DNA of 33,048 nucleotides, from positions 104,991-138,038 of the forward strand of contig JAJRVQ010000197.1 of the NCBI GenBank assembly GCA_024277255.1, written 5' to 3'. Each line of letters opens with the position of its first letter. The first letter of the stretch is position 1. Positions 6,748-14,400 of the stretch are shown one piece after another. The notes under the pieces were generated by a model, which saw nothing but the letters and a program-made list of their open reading frames with translations, did no database searches and was not told where the DNA came from. Both the position numbers and the translations under genes were made by a program. The stretch is from Acidobacteriota bacterium. GTDB taxonomy: Bacteria; Acidobacteriota; Thermoanaerobaculia; Multivoradales; SZUA-115.

Positions 6748-7701
6748 CTACAGACGCAACCGGGGCATCAACTTCTTCACCGCCTTCGAACTCTGCATGA
6801 CGTAAAAGTGGACCGACTGGACGCCTTTGGCCAGCAGTTCCTCGACCTGCTGGTGGGCCCACTCAGCGCCCGCGTCGGTCACCTGGCCCTCTTTGGCGGT
6901 GCGGATCTCTTGTTCCAGTTCGTACGGGATCTCGCAGTTGAAGATGCGGGGCAAGGAGGCGAGTTGCTTCTTGCCGGTGATGATCTTCAAGCCCGGGATG
7001 ATGGGCACCTCGATGCCGGCCTGGCGGCACATTTCCAGGTACCGGAAGTAGTACTCGTTGTTGAAGAACATCTGGGTGACGATGTAGTCCGCGCCGGCTT
7101 CCACTTTGCGTTTGGCGTTGGCCACCTCGGCCTGCATGTTGGGGCATTCGCTGTGGCGTTCCGGGTAGCCACCGACGCCGATACAGAAAGCCATCGGTTC
7201 GGCATCGAGTAGATCCTTTTCGAGGTAATGACCCTCGCCCACATTGGCGATCTGGTGAACCAGATCCGAAGCGTAGCGGTTGGCGCTGCGCCCCTCCTTG
7301 AGCGGCTTTCGGTAGCCGCTGTCGTCACCGCGAACGGCCAGGACATTGTCGATTCCGAGGTAGTTGAGTTCGATCAGAAAGTCCTCGGTCTCCTCACGGG
7401 CGAAGCCGTGGCAGAGGATGTGGGGCACCGCATCGACGTTGTACTTGTTCTGAATCAGCGCACAGACGCCCAGCGTGCCGGGCCGCTTGCGCTTGATCCG
7501 CCGCTGGATGGCACCAGAAGGGTCTTCCTCATAAACCACCTCCGCCGCATGGCTGGTGATGTCGATGAACGGCGGGTGGTACGGCATCAGATCATCGATC
7601 AGCTCCAACAGTTGCCCGATCTTGCCACCGCGCAGGGGCGGAATGATCTCAAAGCTGATCAAGGGCTCAGAAGCCCGTTCCAAGTGCTCGATGACTTTCA
7701 T
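6748..7701 (-). CDS. metF: Methylenetetrahydrofolate reductase
   Basis: A 317-aa cytoplasmic flavoenzyme that reduces 5,10-methylene-THF to 5-methyl-THF for methionine synthesis. The start is ATG 7701 (MKVIEHLERASEPLISFEIIPP) with a GGAG site seven bases upstream. The open frame extends 61 codons further, but that extension is Arg/Pro-rich and not family-like. Visible landmarks: the SFEIIPP strand with the catalytic Glu, ITSHAAEVVY, the VRGDDSG loop (the ALRGD-type FAD/substrate motif), and the ADYIVTQMFFNN strand with the IPIIPGLK-like segment EVPIIPGLKIIT. The length is normal for the bacterial enzyme. It stands alone on the minus strand between unrelated plus-strand genes. Confidence 0.95.
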   Translation of the reverse strand: MKVIEHLERASEPLISFEIIPPLRGGKIGQLLELIDDLMPYHPPFIDITSHAAEVVYEEDPSGAIQRRIKRKRPGTLGVCALIQNKYNVDAVPHILCHGFAREETEDFLIELNYLGIDNVLAVRGDDSGYRKPLKEGRSANRYASDLVHQIANVGEGHYLEKDLLDAEPMAFCIGVGGYPERHSECPNMQAEVANAKRKVEAGADYIVTQMFFNNEYYFRYLEMCRQAGIEVPIIPGLKIITGKKQLASLPRIFNCEIPYELEQEIRTAKEGQVTDAGAEWAHQQVEELLAKGVQSVHFYVMQSSKAVKKLMPRLRL

Positions 7702-7866
7702 TCTCGCTCCACTCCCCTCTTCGGCTATTCGCCCGGTGCCGCGTTCAGCGCGCTTGTCTTCGCGACCGGTAGCTTGACACGGCAAAGGGGCCGGCGCATA
7801 GAGCGGTGTCCTGACCGCACGTTGGTGGCAGCCAGCCGGTGCCAGCGATAGGGGACGGCGTGAGCA

Positions 7867-7882
7867 GTCGGACTGGTCCGAC
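7867..7882. promoter_or_regulatory. Near-perfect palindrome, possible operator upstream of metF
   Basis: Seven-base arms GTCGGAC and GTCCGAC are separated by TG, about 165 bases upstream of the metF start. The symmetry fits a dimeric regulator site. The regulator is unknown. Confidence 0.35.
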
Positions 7883-7993
7883 AACTATCTGGCAGAGGCT
7901 CCGCGCGGTTTCTGGTCTTCCGGGCTGTCGGGCCCGTGGGGTCGAGGGGGCACGCGGTTCACGCCTGCGACGAATGGCGCAGGGGCGTCATGG

Positions 7994-8027
7994 CTTCGAG
8001 GGTGAGTGCTGATCTTCACCCTCGGAG
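7994..8027. repeat. 12-bp stem hairpin in the metF-sigma intergenic region
   Basis: CTTCGAGGGTGA pairs with TCACCCTCGGAG around a 10-base loop, with one T-G pair. There is no adjoining T-tract on either strand. It may act as a structural or regulatory element between the divergent genes. Confidence 0.4.
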
Positions 8028-8166
8028 GCTTCTACGCTCAGTGCACGGTTCCCTCGATTGGAGGTTCTGGGGCGACGATTGACAGGTTATCTCCGCTTTT
8101 TGCGCATTCCTTGTAGACAGCCTACCTCGGTGCGCAGGCGCCCACCGAGATACTCAGGGAGTAGGG

Positions 8167-8769
8167 ATGCGCGAAGGGACTGTGGGGTATCACTCTTCAA
8201 CCACGCAGATCACGGAACTACTCGCCGCCTGGCAGGCCGGCGACGAAGCTGCCGCCGAGCCAGCGATCACCGCTGTCTATTCGCAGTTGTGCCGACTGGC
8301 GCGGCGCCAGCTAGCGACCGAGCGGCCCAACCACACATTGGAGCCGGCAGAACTGGTCCACGAGGCCTTTCTTCGTCTCAAATCGCGGCGTAAACCCTGG
8401 CGGAACAGGGCTCACTTTCTGGCACTGGCAGCCGGAGTGATGCGTAGGCTCCTGATCGATACAGGTAAGAGCCGTAGTCGGCTCAAGAGGCGAGTGCCAC
8501 AGCCGGACGTCTTGTCGCAGGAGTTGGGCAGGGAGCGTCAACAGCCAATAGGTAGAGCCAGCCTCGTCGACTTGAAGCGGGCTCTGCGACGCCTCGCAAC
8601 CGTCGATCCGTTGAAAGCACGGATCGTCGAGTTGCGGTACTTCGGCGGTATGACTTCTGCGGAGATCTCGGTGGTCTGCGATTGCTCGATCCCGACCGTT
8701 ACCCGTCACTGGCGAATGTCCAAGGCGTGGTTGTTGCGGGAGCTGAGACAGGGAGGGGTTCGATCGTGA
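8167..8769 (+). CDS. ECF-type RNA polymerase sigma factor (PF07638/TIGR02999 style)
   Basis: A 200-aa sigma-70 family protein. ATG 8167 has an AGGGAG site five bases upstream. Region 2 covers about residues 17-90: ITELLAAWQAGDEAAAEPAITAVYSQLCRLARRQL, then LEPAELVHEAFLRL, then RNRAHFLALAAGVMRRLLID, which is the typical order in this ECF group. Region 4 is at about 135-190: LVDLKRALRRLATVDPLKARIVELRYFGGMTSAEISVVCDCSIPTVTRHWRMSKAWLLREL, with a recognition helix. It overlaps the next kinase gene by four bases (GTGA), so the two are translationally coupled. In acidobacterial genomes such sigma-kinase pairs are common; the trigger is unknown. Confidence 0.92.
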   Translation: MREGTVGYHSSTTQITELLAAWQAGDEAAAEPAITAVYSQLCRLARRQLATERPNHTLEPAELVHEAFLRLKSRRKPWRNRAHFLALAAGVMRRLLIDTGKSRSRLKRRVPQPDVLSQELGRERQQPIGRASLVDLKRALRRLATVDPLKARIVELRYFGGMTSAEISVVCDCSIPTVTRHWRMSKAWLLRELRQGGVRS

Positions 8770-9920
8770 GTGTGCCTTGGAGCTTGCTCAACGACAGCTT
8801 CCATCGCGGGATGGAGCTGACCGCTGGGGCTCGACGAGCGTGGCTTGGCCGAATCGGCATCGGCAGGCCCGAGCTTGTAGCTGAGCTCGAAGAGCTCTTC
8901 CGTGTCACCGAGCATTCCGGCGAGAGTCTGGAGGAGGAGTTTGCAGCCGATTGGAGGGATGCACGGCCAGGCTGGACCGGCCGGCAACTTGGCCACTTTC
9001 GGGTTCTTCGGCGGTTGGGCCGTGGAGGCATGGGGTGTGTACACCTGGCGGTTCGAACGGACCGCTGCTTTGATCGCTGGTCTGCCGTCAAGCACCCGTC
9101 ATCTTGCTTTCCTCGGCGACAGACAGCTCGCGCGGTGCGGTCCGAATACCGGATCCTTTCCACCTTGGATCATCCGAATGTCGTTCGGTCTCGCGAGTCC
9201 GGACAGACCCCCGAGGGTGTCCCTTACTTCATTATGGACTTCGTCGATGGTGAGTCGATCGATCGTTTCTGTGATCGTAGAAGACTGTCGATGGCTGAGC
9301 GGCTGCGACTTCTTCTGCAAGTTTGCGAAGCGGTGGGCCATGTGCACAGCCATTCGGTGGTACATCGAGACCTGAAGCCCGGCAACGTCTGGGTGAGCAA
9401 GACTGGCAGGGTCAGCCTTTTGGACTTTGGGATTTCACACGTGCTGCGGCCAGGACTTGGTGCCGGCCCAGATCGAAGGCAAGTCAGAGCGCTGACACCA
9501 ATCTATGCGAGTCCGGAGGAACTGTCCGGCAAGCGCCTGACCTTGGCGGCGGATCTCTTCTCTCTAGGGCTGTTGCTGTCGAAGGTGCTAGTAGGAGTCT
9601 TGCCGGCTGAGTCTGGCGCCGGGGGGGGTATTGCCCGGCTGGGTCAAGGCTGCAGTGACGAGCGGCAGCCTGTCAGTGCAGCCTTGGCCGCTCAGTCTAC
9701 GCAGACCCAGTCCGACCTAGCCCGAAACCGGCGCGTTGAAGTTGAGGACTTGCTGGCCAGGTCGAGGCAGGACCTCGATCCCATTGTCTCCAGGTGCTTG
9801 AGGATCGATCCCGCGCGGAGATATGGCGATGTGCGCGAACTAGAGGCGGCGCTGCGCTCGGTGGCCGCCGCGCCGCGAACGGTCACCGCCAGCACCAAGG
9901 GTTTCTTCCATGAACGGTGA
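8766..9920 (+). CDS. Ser/Thr protein kinase, cytoplasmic (Pkn type)
   Basis: A 384-aa protein. GTG 8766 overlaps the sigma factor stop and has a GGGAGGGG site, so the longer upstream frame inside the sigma gene is not used. An N-terminal helical segment (about 1-70) of the type common in acidobacterial kinases precedes the kinase domain. Visible catalytic features are the glycine loop LGRGGMG (84-90), the ATP lysine K109 in SAVK, HRDLKPGN (200-207), DFG at 220-222, and YASPEE in place of APE. All key residues are present, so it is likely active. There is no transmembrane or sensor domain after the kinase. It probably phosphorylates a regulator, possibly the coupled sigma factor. A link to the lanthipeptide operon downstream is only positional. 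Confidence 0.92.
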   Translation: MSVPWSLLNDSFHRGMELTAGARRAWLGRIGIGRPELVAELEELFRVTEHSGESLEEEFAADWRDARPGWTGRQLGHFRVLRRLGRGGMGCVHLAVRTDRCFDRWSAVKHPSSCFPRRQTARAVRSEYRILSTLDHPNVVRSRESGQTPEGVPYFIMDFVDGESIDRFCDRRRLSMAERLRLLLQVCEAVGHVHSHSVVHRDLKPGNVWVSKTGRVSLLDFGISHVLRPGLGAGPDRRQVRALTPIYASPEELSGKRLTLAADLFSLGLLLSKVLVGVLPAESGAGGGIARLGQGCSDERQPVSAALAAQSTQTQSDLARNRRVEVEDLLARSRQDLDPIVSRCLRIDPARRYGDVRELEAALRSVAAAPRTVTASTKGFFHER

Positions 9921-9960
9921 TCAGTTCTCTCGCGATCTGTCGCTATTGACAGATGTGGAA

Positions 9961-10146
9961 GCTAGCCTGCATTTCTCACCAGCTTCCTGCTCCGAGTCCG
10001 TATGTACCTGAATCTACTTCGTCATCGTCGGTTTCCACCTCCTCAGCGTACTTCTAGTACGCTTGCGGGGTTCCAACCACCGATTCCTTGTATCTTCAAG
10101 CACCTACGGCCTCTCGCTACGGAATCGGTGAGAAATGCAGGCTAGC
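9961..10146. repeat. 186-bp palindromic intergenic repeat with 20-bp terminal inverted repeats
   Basis: Bases 9961-9980 are the exact reverse complement of 10127-10146. Inside there is an 8-bp hairpin AGCGTACT-TCT-AGTACGCT (10045-10063) and a second inner pair CACCGATTCC/GGAATCGGTG (about 10078-10087 with 10121-10130). The nested symmetry is that of a MITE/REP-like unit. The right arm contains the ATG at 10135 used as the start of the next gene, so the element supplies that gene's first codons. No other copy is seen in this window. Confidence 0.75.
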
Positions 10147-12135
10147 GGTACGAACTGCCCGCCGTCGGAGACATCGGCCAGCTCCGAGTTCCTGGCCGAC
10201 GCTCCCGCTGCAAGCGGTCGAGCGACGGCTACGGGTGGACCGGTAGCTCTCTACGGCTTTGATCAGCTATCGGCTGGCCAGCTCGAAGGAGCTCTCGGGC
10301 AGCGCTTGCCAGTTCGCACTGCCGGCTCCGAGGAGGAGATGACCGATCTGCTTCTGGAGGGGGCCGTCTCGGTGCTCTGCTTTGGAACGGAGATCGATGC
10401 TGAGGAGGCGATAAGTTGCCTACAGGGTTGGGCGGATCTGGGATGCCTCGAAGGCTGTCGGGTGGTGGTACTCGGTGGAGGAGAGCTGGAGCTGTTCTCA
10501 GAGCTGGTAGCTGCCGATCGACTCTTTTTCCTCAGCCGAGCGCAGCCTGAACTCGACGCGGTGGTCGCTCTGCTGCTCCAGGCGGCTTCCTCGAGGCCGC
10601 GACCGCTACCGGAGATCGATGCTCTCACCCGCGATGCTCTGTTTCTGACCCGAACGCTGGCAGGCGCAACCGACTTGAAGCAAGCGACGCTAGAGGTTGC
10701 CGTCGCGATCGAAGAGATCGCGAGAGCATCGCGCGCGCACTGCTGGATCTTCAACCAGGCTGATCACACTCTGTGGACTGCCCGGGACCACAACGGGCCA
10801 CTGCGTCGCGAGAGTGCGGCTGCCGGGATTGTGAGCTTTGTGGCGCAGACGGGCAGCTGCGTCCGGGTGAGTCAGCTCGCAGATGATCGGCGATACGAAC
10901 CGCGTATAGACAACGACGGGGCGCCCAGCGATGAGCGCTTGCTGGCAGTACCGCTGATGCACTGCGCGGAGAAACTAGACTGCCTGGCGGTGCTGGTCGC
11001 TCTGCGCTGTAGCTCCGAACCGGAGTTCTCCGCCTTGGACCAACGTCGTTTGGAGCGTCTGGTCGAACTTCTGGGGCCACTGTTCGAGCAACTCTGCCTG
11101 CAAGAACGGTTGGACGACGAAGCCTTTGCCAGTACGCAGCACGGCGAGCCAGAGCTGTTTCGTGAACAGGCCCTGGTGCAGCATCAGACTGGCCGAGAGA
11201 GGGTCGGTCACCTGCTCGATCTACCGACCGGATGGATGCGCTGGACCCAACGCCTGTTGCTGCTGGCTTTCGTGTCGTTCGGCCTGTTCGCTCTGGTCGG
11301 TTCGGTGGGCCAATACAGCCTCGGTATCGCGGTGGTCCAGACAGACCGGCTTCGCGAGGTCACCGCAGTGCAGGCGGGGACCGTGGCCGAGGTCTATGTC
11401 GAGCCAGGGCAGTGGGTGAATTCGGGGGAGATTCTGGCGGTCTTGCATGCTCAGCGGCAGAGATCCGAACTCGACCTGCTCAGGCGAGAGTACCAATTGC
11501 ACTTGGTTCAGCGCCTGCGCGAGCCCACGGATCCCGCTCCACAGAGCGCTCTAGTCCGGCTTCGGCAGCAGATCCGCAGCGCTGAGGCAACTCTCGGGCA
11601 GAGCACGATCCGTGCCGAGACGAAAGGAGAGGTGCGCGATATCGGCGTGCGTCGCGGCCAAACGGTAGCCGCGGGACAGACCATCCTGACTTTGAGTTCC
11701 CTGCCGACCGGCGGCTGGGGAGGTGGGGTCAACAGAGACCACGGCAACCTTGCGGTTGCACCAGCTCCCGCCGTGGTCGCCTTCTTCCCTGGGCGAGACC
11801 GATCCTCGATCGAAGTGGGCATGCCGATGTGGATCGACTTCGACACGCAGGGTGACTGGCGTGAGCGCTGGGTGGTGAGATCGGTCAGAGACGCCGTCGC
11901 CGGCCCGGCGGAGGCTCGTCGTCTGTTGGGAGGGAGCATCGCCGATGCCGTCCCGATCAGTGGCCCGGTGACGATCGTCTGGGCGAGGCCACCTGCCGAG
12001 TCCGCTGGGCGAAAGGGCGAGTCTGCCCGCTACTACGAAGGGGCGGTCGCATCGGCAGAGATTCGACTACGCCAAGAGAGCATCCTCTCGACTCTGATTC
12101 CTGGTTTACGCCGCCCAGCAGGGCGACGACGATGA
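10135..12135 (+). CDS. Fusion of receiver-like region, GAF domain and HlyD-type secretion adaptor
   Basis: A 666-aa protein, first gene of the lanthipeptide operon. Residues about 35-155 look like a degenerate receiver-like alpha/beta domain (VALYGFDQL..., VSVLCFGTEIDA, GCRVVVLGG). Residues about 170-320 form a GAF-like domain (AIEEIARASRAHCWIFN, SAAGIVSFVAQTGSCVRVSQLADDRRY, LLAVPLM). One membrane segment lies near 373-392, followed by a split biotinyl-lipoyl/HlyD unit (VTAVQAGTVAEVYVEPGQWVNSGEILAVL and TIRAETKGEVRDIGVRRGQTVAAGQTILTL) with a coiled coil between. It is thus a periplasmic adaptor with a cytoplasmic sensory half. The ATG at 10135 sits in a repeat arm without a clear ribosome site, so the true start is uncertain. 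It overlaps the ABC transporter gene (ATGA) and probably pairs with it. Confidence 0.85.
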   Translation: MQASGTNCPPSETSASSEFLADAPAASGRATATGGPVALYGFDQLSAGQLEGALGQRLPVRTAGSEEEMTDLLLEGAVSVLCFGTEIDAEEAISCLQGWADLGCLEGCRVVVLGGGELELFSELVAADRLFFLSRAQPELDAVVALLLQAASSRPRPLPEIDALTRDALFLTRTLAGATDLKQATLEVAVAIEEIARASRAHCWIFNQADHTLWTARDHNGPLRRESAAAGIVSFVAQTGSCVRVSQLADDRRYEPRIDNDGAPSDERLLAVPLMHCAEKLDCLAVLVALRCSSEPEFSALDQRRLERLVELLGPLFEQLCLQERLDDEAFASTQHGEPELFREQALVQHQTGRERVGHLLDLPTGWMRWTQRLLLLAFVSFGLFALVGSVGQYSLGIAVVQTDRLREVTAVQAGTVAEVYVEPGQWVNSGEILAVLHAQRQRSELDLLRREYQLHLVQRLREPTDPAPQSALVRLRQQIRSAEATLGQSTIRAETKGEVRDIGVRRGQTVAAGQTILTLSSLPTGGWGGGVNRDHGNLAVAPAPAVVAFFPGRDRSSIEVGMPMWIDFDTQGDWRERWVVRSVRDAVAGPAEARRLLGGSIADAVPISGPVTIVWARPPAESAGRKGESARYYEGAVASAEIRLRQESILSTLIPGLRRPAGRRR

Positions 12136-14393
12136 CCGTTTCTTTCAGCGATCGGTTCCCTGCCGTGGCTCGTCTCGGTCAACGAAGGGAGCGGCGCAAG
12201 CGGGTTCCGGAGATCCGACAGATGACCGCTACAGACTGCGGACCAGCCTGCCTGGCGATGGTGCTGGCCTACCATGGCAAGCGGTTGCCACTCGAAGAGG
12301 TGCGCGCGAGCGTGGGTGCCGGGCGGCGTGGAGCGGATGCTGAACGGCTACGACAAGCGGCGGAGTGGTTCGGGCTGCGCGGTCGAGGAGTTCGGGTCGA
12401 TGAACTCTCCGATCTGAGCAAGCTGCCGCCGGGCACGATCCTGCACTGGCGCTTCAATCACTTCGTGGTTTTCGAGCGGTTGACTCGGCGCGGGGCGGTG
12501 ATCGTCGATCCGGGCGCCGGTAGGCGCGAGATCTCGAAGCAAGAGCTGGACGGCTCCTTCACCGGTGTTGCGCTCACCTTCGAGCCTTCGCCTGAGTTTG
12601 CCCCCGGAGGCAGGAAAAACACGGGCGTCGGGCGCTATTTCCGCAAGATCGTTCGTCGCTCCGCATTGTTGCCGCGGCTGATAGCGACGACAGCGCTGCT
12701 GCAAGCGCTCGGTCTCGCTCTGCCACTACTTACCGGTTTGATCGTCGATCGAGTGGTCCCAAGAGGTGATTTTGACCTCCTGGCTCTCTTGGGTACCGGG
12801 TTGGGGATCGTCGTTGCTCTGAACTTCGCCGGCTCGATTCTGCGCGCGCATCTGCTGCTCTACCTACGCACCAGGCTGGATTCGGAATTGACCCTCGAGT
12901 TCCTGGATCACCTGGTCAGCCTGCCCTATTCCTTCTTCCAGCAACGCTCGTCAGGCGACCTGATGATGCGGCTCAACAGCAACGCGACGGTGCGTGAGAT
13001 CGTCACCTCGGGCACCCTTTCCGGTCTACTCGATGGCACGTTGGTCAGCTTGTATCTCGTCCTATTGATGACCATCCACTGGCAGATGGGTCTTCTGGTG
13101 CTGTTCTTGGGAGTACTGCGGATCGCGCTCTTTCTGCTCACGCGGAGGCGCTATCAAGCCCTGCTGTCGGAGTCGCTGGCGGTGCAGGCCAAGTCGCGGA
13201 GTTACCAGGTGGAGATTCTGGCCGGCATCGAGACGCTCAAGGCGGTTGGCGCCGAGCGCAGAGCTGTCGAGGAATGGTCCGACCTGTTCGTCGACGAACT
13301 CAACGTCAGCTTGGCCCGCGGCCGGCTGGGTGCACTGTTCGATTCATTGCTCGGTGCTTTGGGTTTGGCATCGCCATTCATGATCCTGCTGTTCGGCAGC
13401 CTCGGGGTGTTGCGAGGCGAACTCAGCCTGGGCACCATGCTGGCCGCCAGCGCGTTGGCCTCCGGCTTCTTGATGCCGCTGTCTGCCTTGGTGGGGACGG
13501 CGCTGCAGTTCCAGCTGATGGGTAGCTATCTGGAGAGGATCGACGACGTGCTGGGCGCTGCTCCAGAGCAAGATCGCCAGCTGGTGGCACGTACGCCGCG
13601 CCTGCGCGGAGGAATCCAGCTAGAGAGCGTGAGCTTCCGTCACGACCCGGCGCTTCCGGAGGTGGTTGTCGAGGTCTCGCTCGACATCGTACCGGGCCAG
13701 TTCGTAGCCATCGTCGGCGCCTCCGGTGCCGGCAAGACCACGCTCGCCAACCTCCTACTCGGCTTGTACCAGCCGACCGCGGGAACCATTCTCTACGACG
13801 GTCTTGAACTGGAGCGGCTCGATTGGCGGTCATTGCGCTCCCAGCTAGGCATGGTGACGCAGCAGCCTTATCTGTTCGGCAGTTCGATCCGCAAGAACAT
13901 CGCGCTGGCCGATCCCACCCTGCCATTGTTTCGAATCGTCGAGGCGGCCAAGGCGGCTCAAATACATGGTGACATCGTCGCCATGCCGATGGCCTACGAG
14001 ACCGTGCTCGCCGACGCAGGGGCCTCGCTCTCCGGAGGTCAGCGACAGCGATTGGCGCTGGCCCGCGCGTTGGTGCACAGGCCGGCGATCCTGCTGCTCG
14101 ATGAGGCGACCAGCAACCTCGACGCGGTTACCGAACAACGGATCCAGCAAGAACTCAGCCGGTTGGAGTGCACGCGGGTGGTCATCGCTCACCGGCTGAG
14201 CACGGTGCAGAACGCCGATCTGATTCTGCTGATGGACCAAGGACGCATCATCGAGTCCGGTACCCACGAGGGCCTATTGTCAAAAAACGGTAGGTACTGC
14301 GAGCTGTTCGCGGCGCAGATACCGTCGCACACCGCCGGGCCACAACATCGACAAGCGCCGTCGCCTTCCCTGCGGCTGGCGGAAGGAGTGTGA
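12132..14393 (+). CDS. Peptidase-containing ABC exporter (C39, LanT/PCAT type)
   Basis: A 753-aa inner-membrane protein that should cut the leader after the double glycine and export the modified peptide. Its ATG overlaps the adaptor stop by four bases. The N-terminal C39 peptidase domain (about 25-150) has Gln30 and Cys36 in RQMTATDCGPAC, His110 in NHFVV and Asp126 in IVDPG, so the catalytic set is complete. The membrane part (about 165-460) has the usual six-helix pattern (LLPRLIATTALLQALGLALPLL, LVSLYLVLLMTIHW, MILLFGSLGVL). The ATPase has Walker A GASGAGKT (529-536), LSGGQ (633-637), Walker B ILLLDE (653-658) and H687. All motifs look intact. The likely substrate is the GG-leader peptide encoded at 17814. 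Confidence 0.95.
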   Translation: MTVSFSDRFPAVARLGQRRERRKRVPEIRQMTATDCGPACLAMVLAYHGKRLPLEEVRASVGAGRRGADAERLRQAAEWFGLRGRGVRVDELSDLSKLPPGTILHWRFNHFVVFERLTRRGAVIVDPGAGRREISKQELDGSFTGVALTFEPSPEFAPGGRKNTGVGRYFRKIVRRSALLPRLIATTALLQALGLALPLLTGLIVDRVVPRGDFDLLALLGTGLGIVVALNFAGSILRAHLLLYLRTRLDSELTLEFLDHLVSLPYSFFQQRSSGDLMMRLNSNATVREIVTSGTLSGLLDGTLVSLYLVLLMTIHWQMGLLVLFLGVLRIALFLLTRRRYQALLSESLAVQAKSRSYQVEILAGIETLKAVGAERRAVEEWSDLFVDELNVSLARGRLGALFDSLLGALGLASPFMILLFGSLGVLRGELSLGTMLAASALASGFLMPLSALVGTALQFQLMGSYLERIDDVLGAAPEQDRQLVARTPRLRGGIQLESVSFRHDPALPEVVVEVSLDIVPGQFVAIVGASGAGKTTLANLLLGLYQPTAGTILYDGLELERLDWRSLRSQLGMVTQQPYLFGSSIRKNIALADPTLPLFRIVEAAKAAQIHGDIVAMPMAYETVLADAGASLSGGQRQRLALARALVHRPAILLLDEATSNLDAVTEQRIQQELSRLECTRVVIAHRLSTVQNADLILLMDQGRIIESGTHEGLLSKNGRYCELFAAQIPSHTAGPQHRQAPSPSLRLAEGV

Positions 14394-14400
14394 AGAGGCC

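Larger units (their letters stand above)
7702..8166. other. Divergent intergenic region between metF and the ECF sigma gene
   Basis: These 465 bases should hold the promoters for metF (minus) and the sigma factor (plus). No gene is supported. Two inverted repeats are seen: GTCGGAC-TG-GTCCGAC at 7867-7882, and a 12-bp stem at 7994-8005/8016-8027 (one G-T pair) with a 10-base loop. Neither has a T-run, so operators are as likely as terminators. The conserved boxes of the SAM or cobalamin riboswitches that often precede met genes were not found. Confidence 0.5.

Noticed and set aside
7702..7884. 61-codon N-terminal extension of metF
   Set aside because: Arg/Pro-rich and outside the family's normal length; the start at 7701 has its own ribosome site and family-like N-terminus.
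7702..8050. SAM or cobalamin riboswitch before metF
   Set aside because: The conserved boxes of these riboswitches were not found; only simple hairpins are present.
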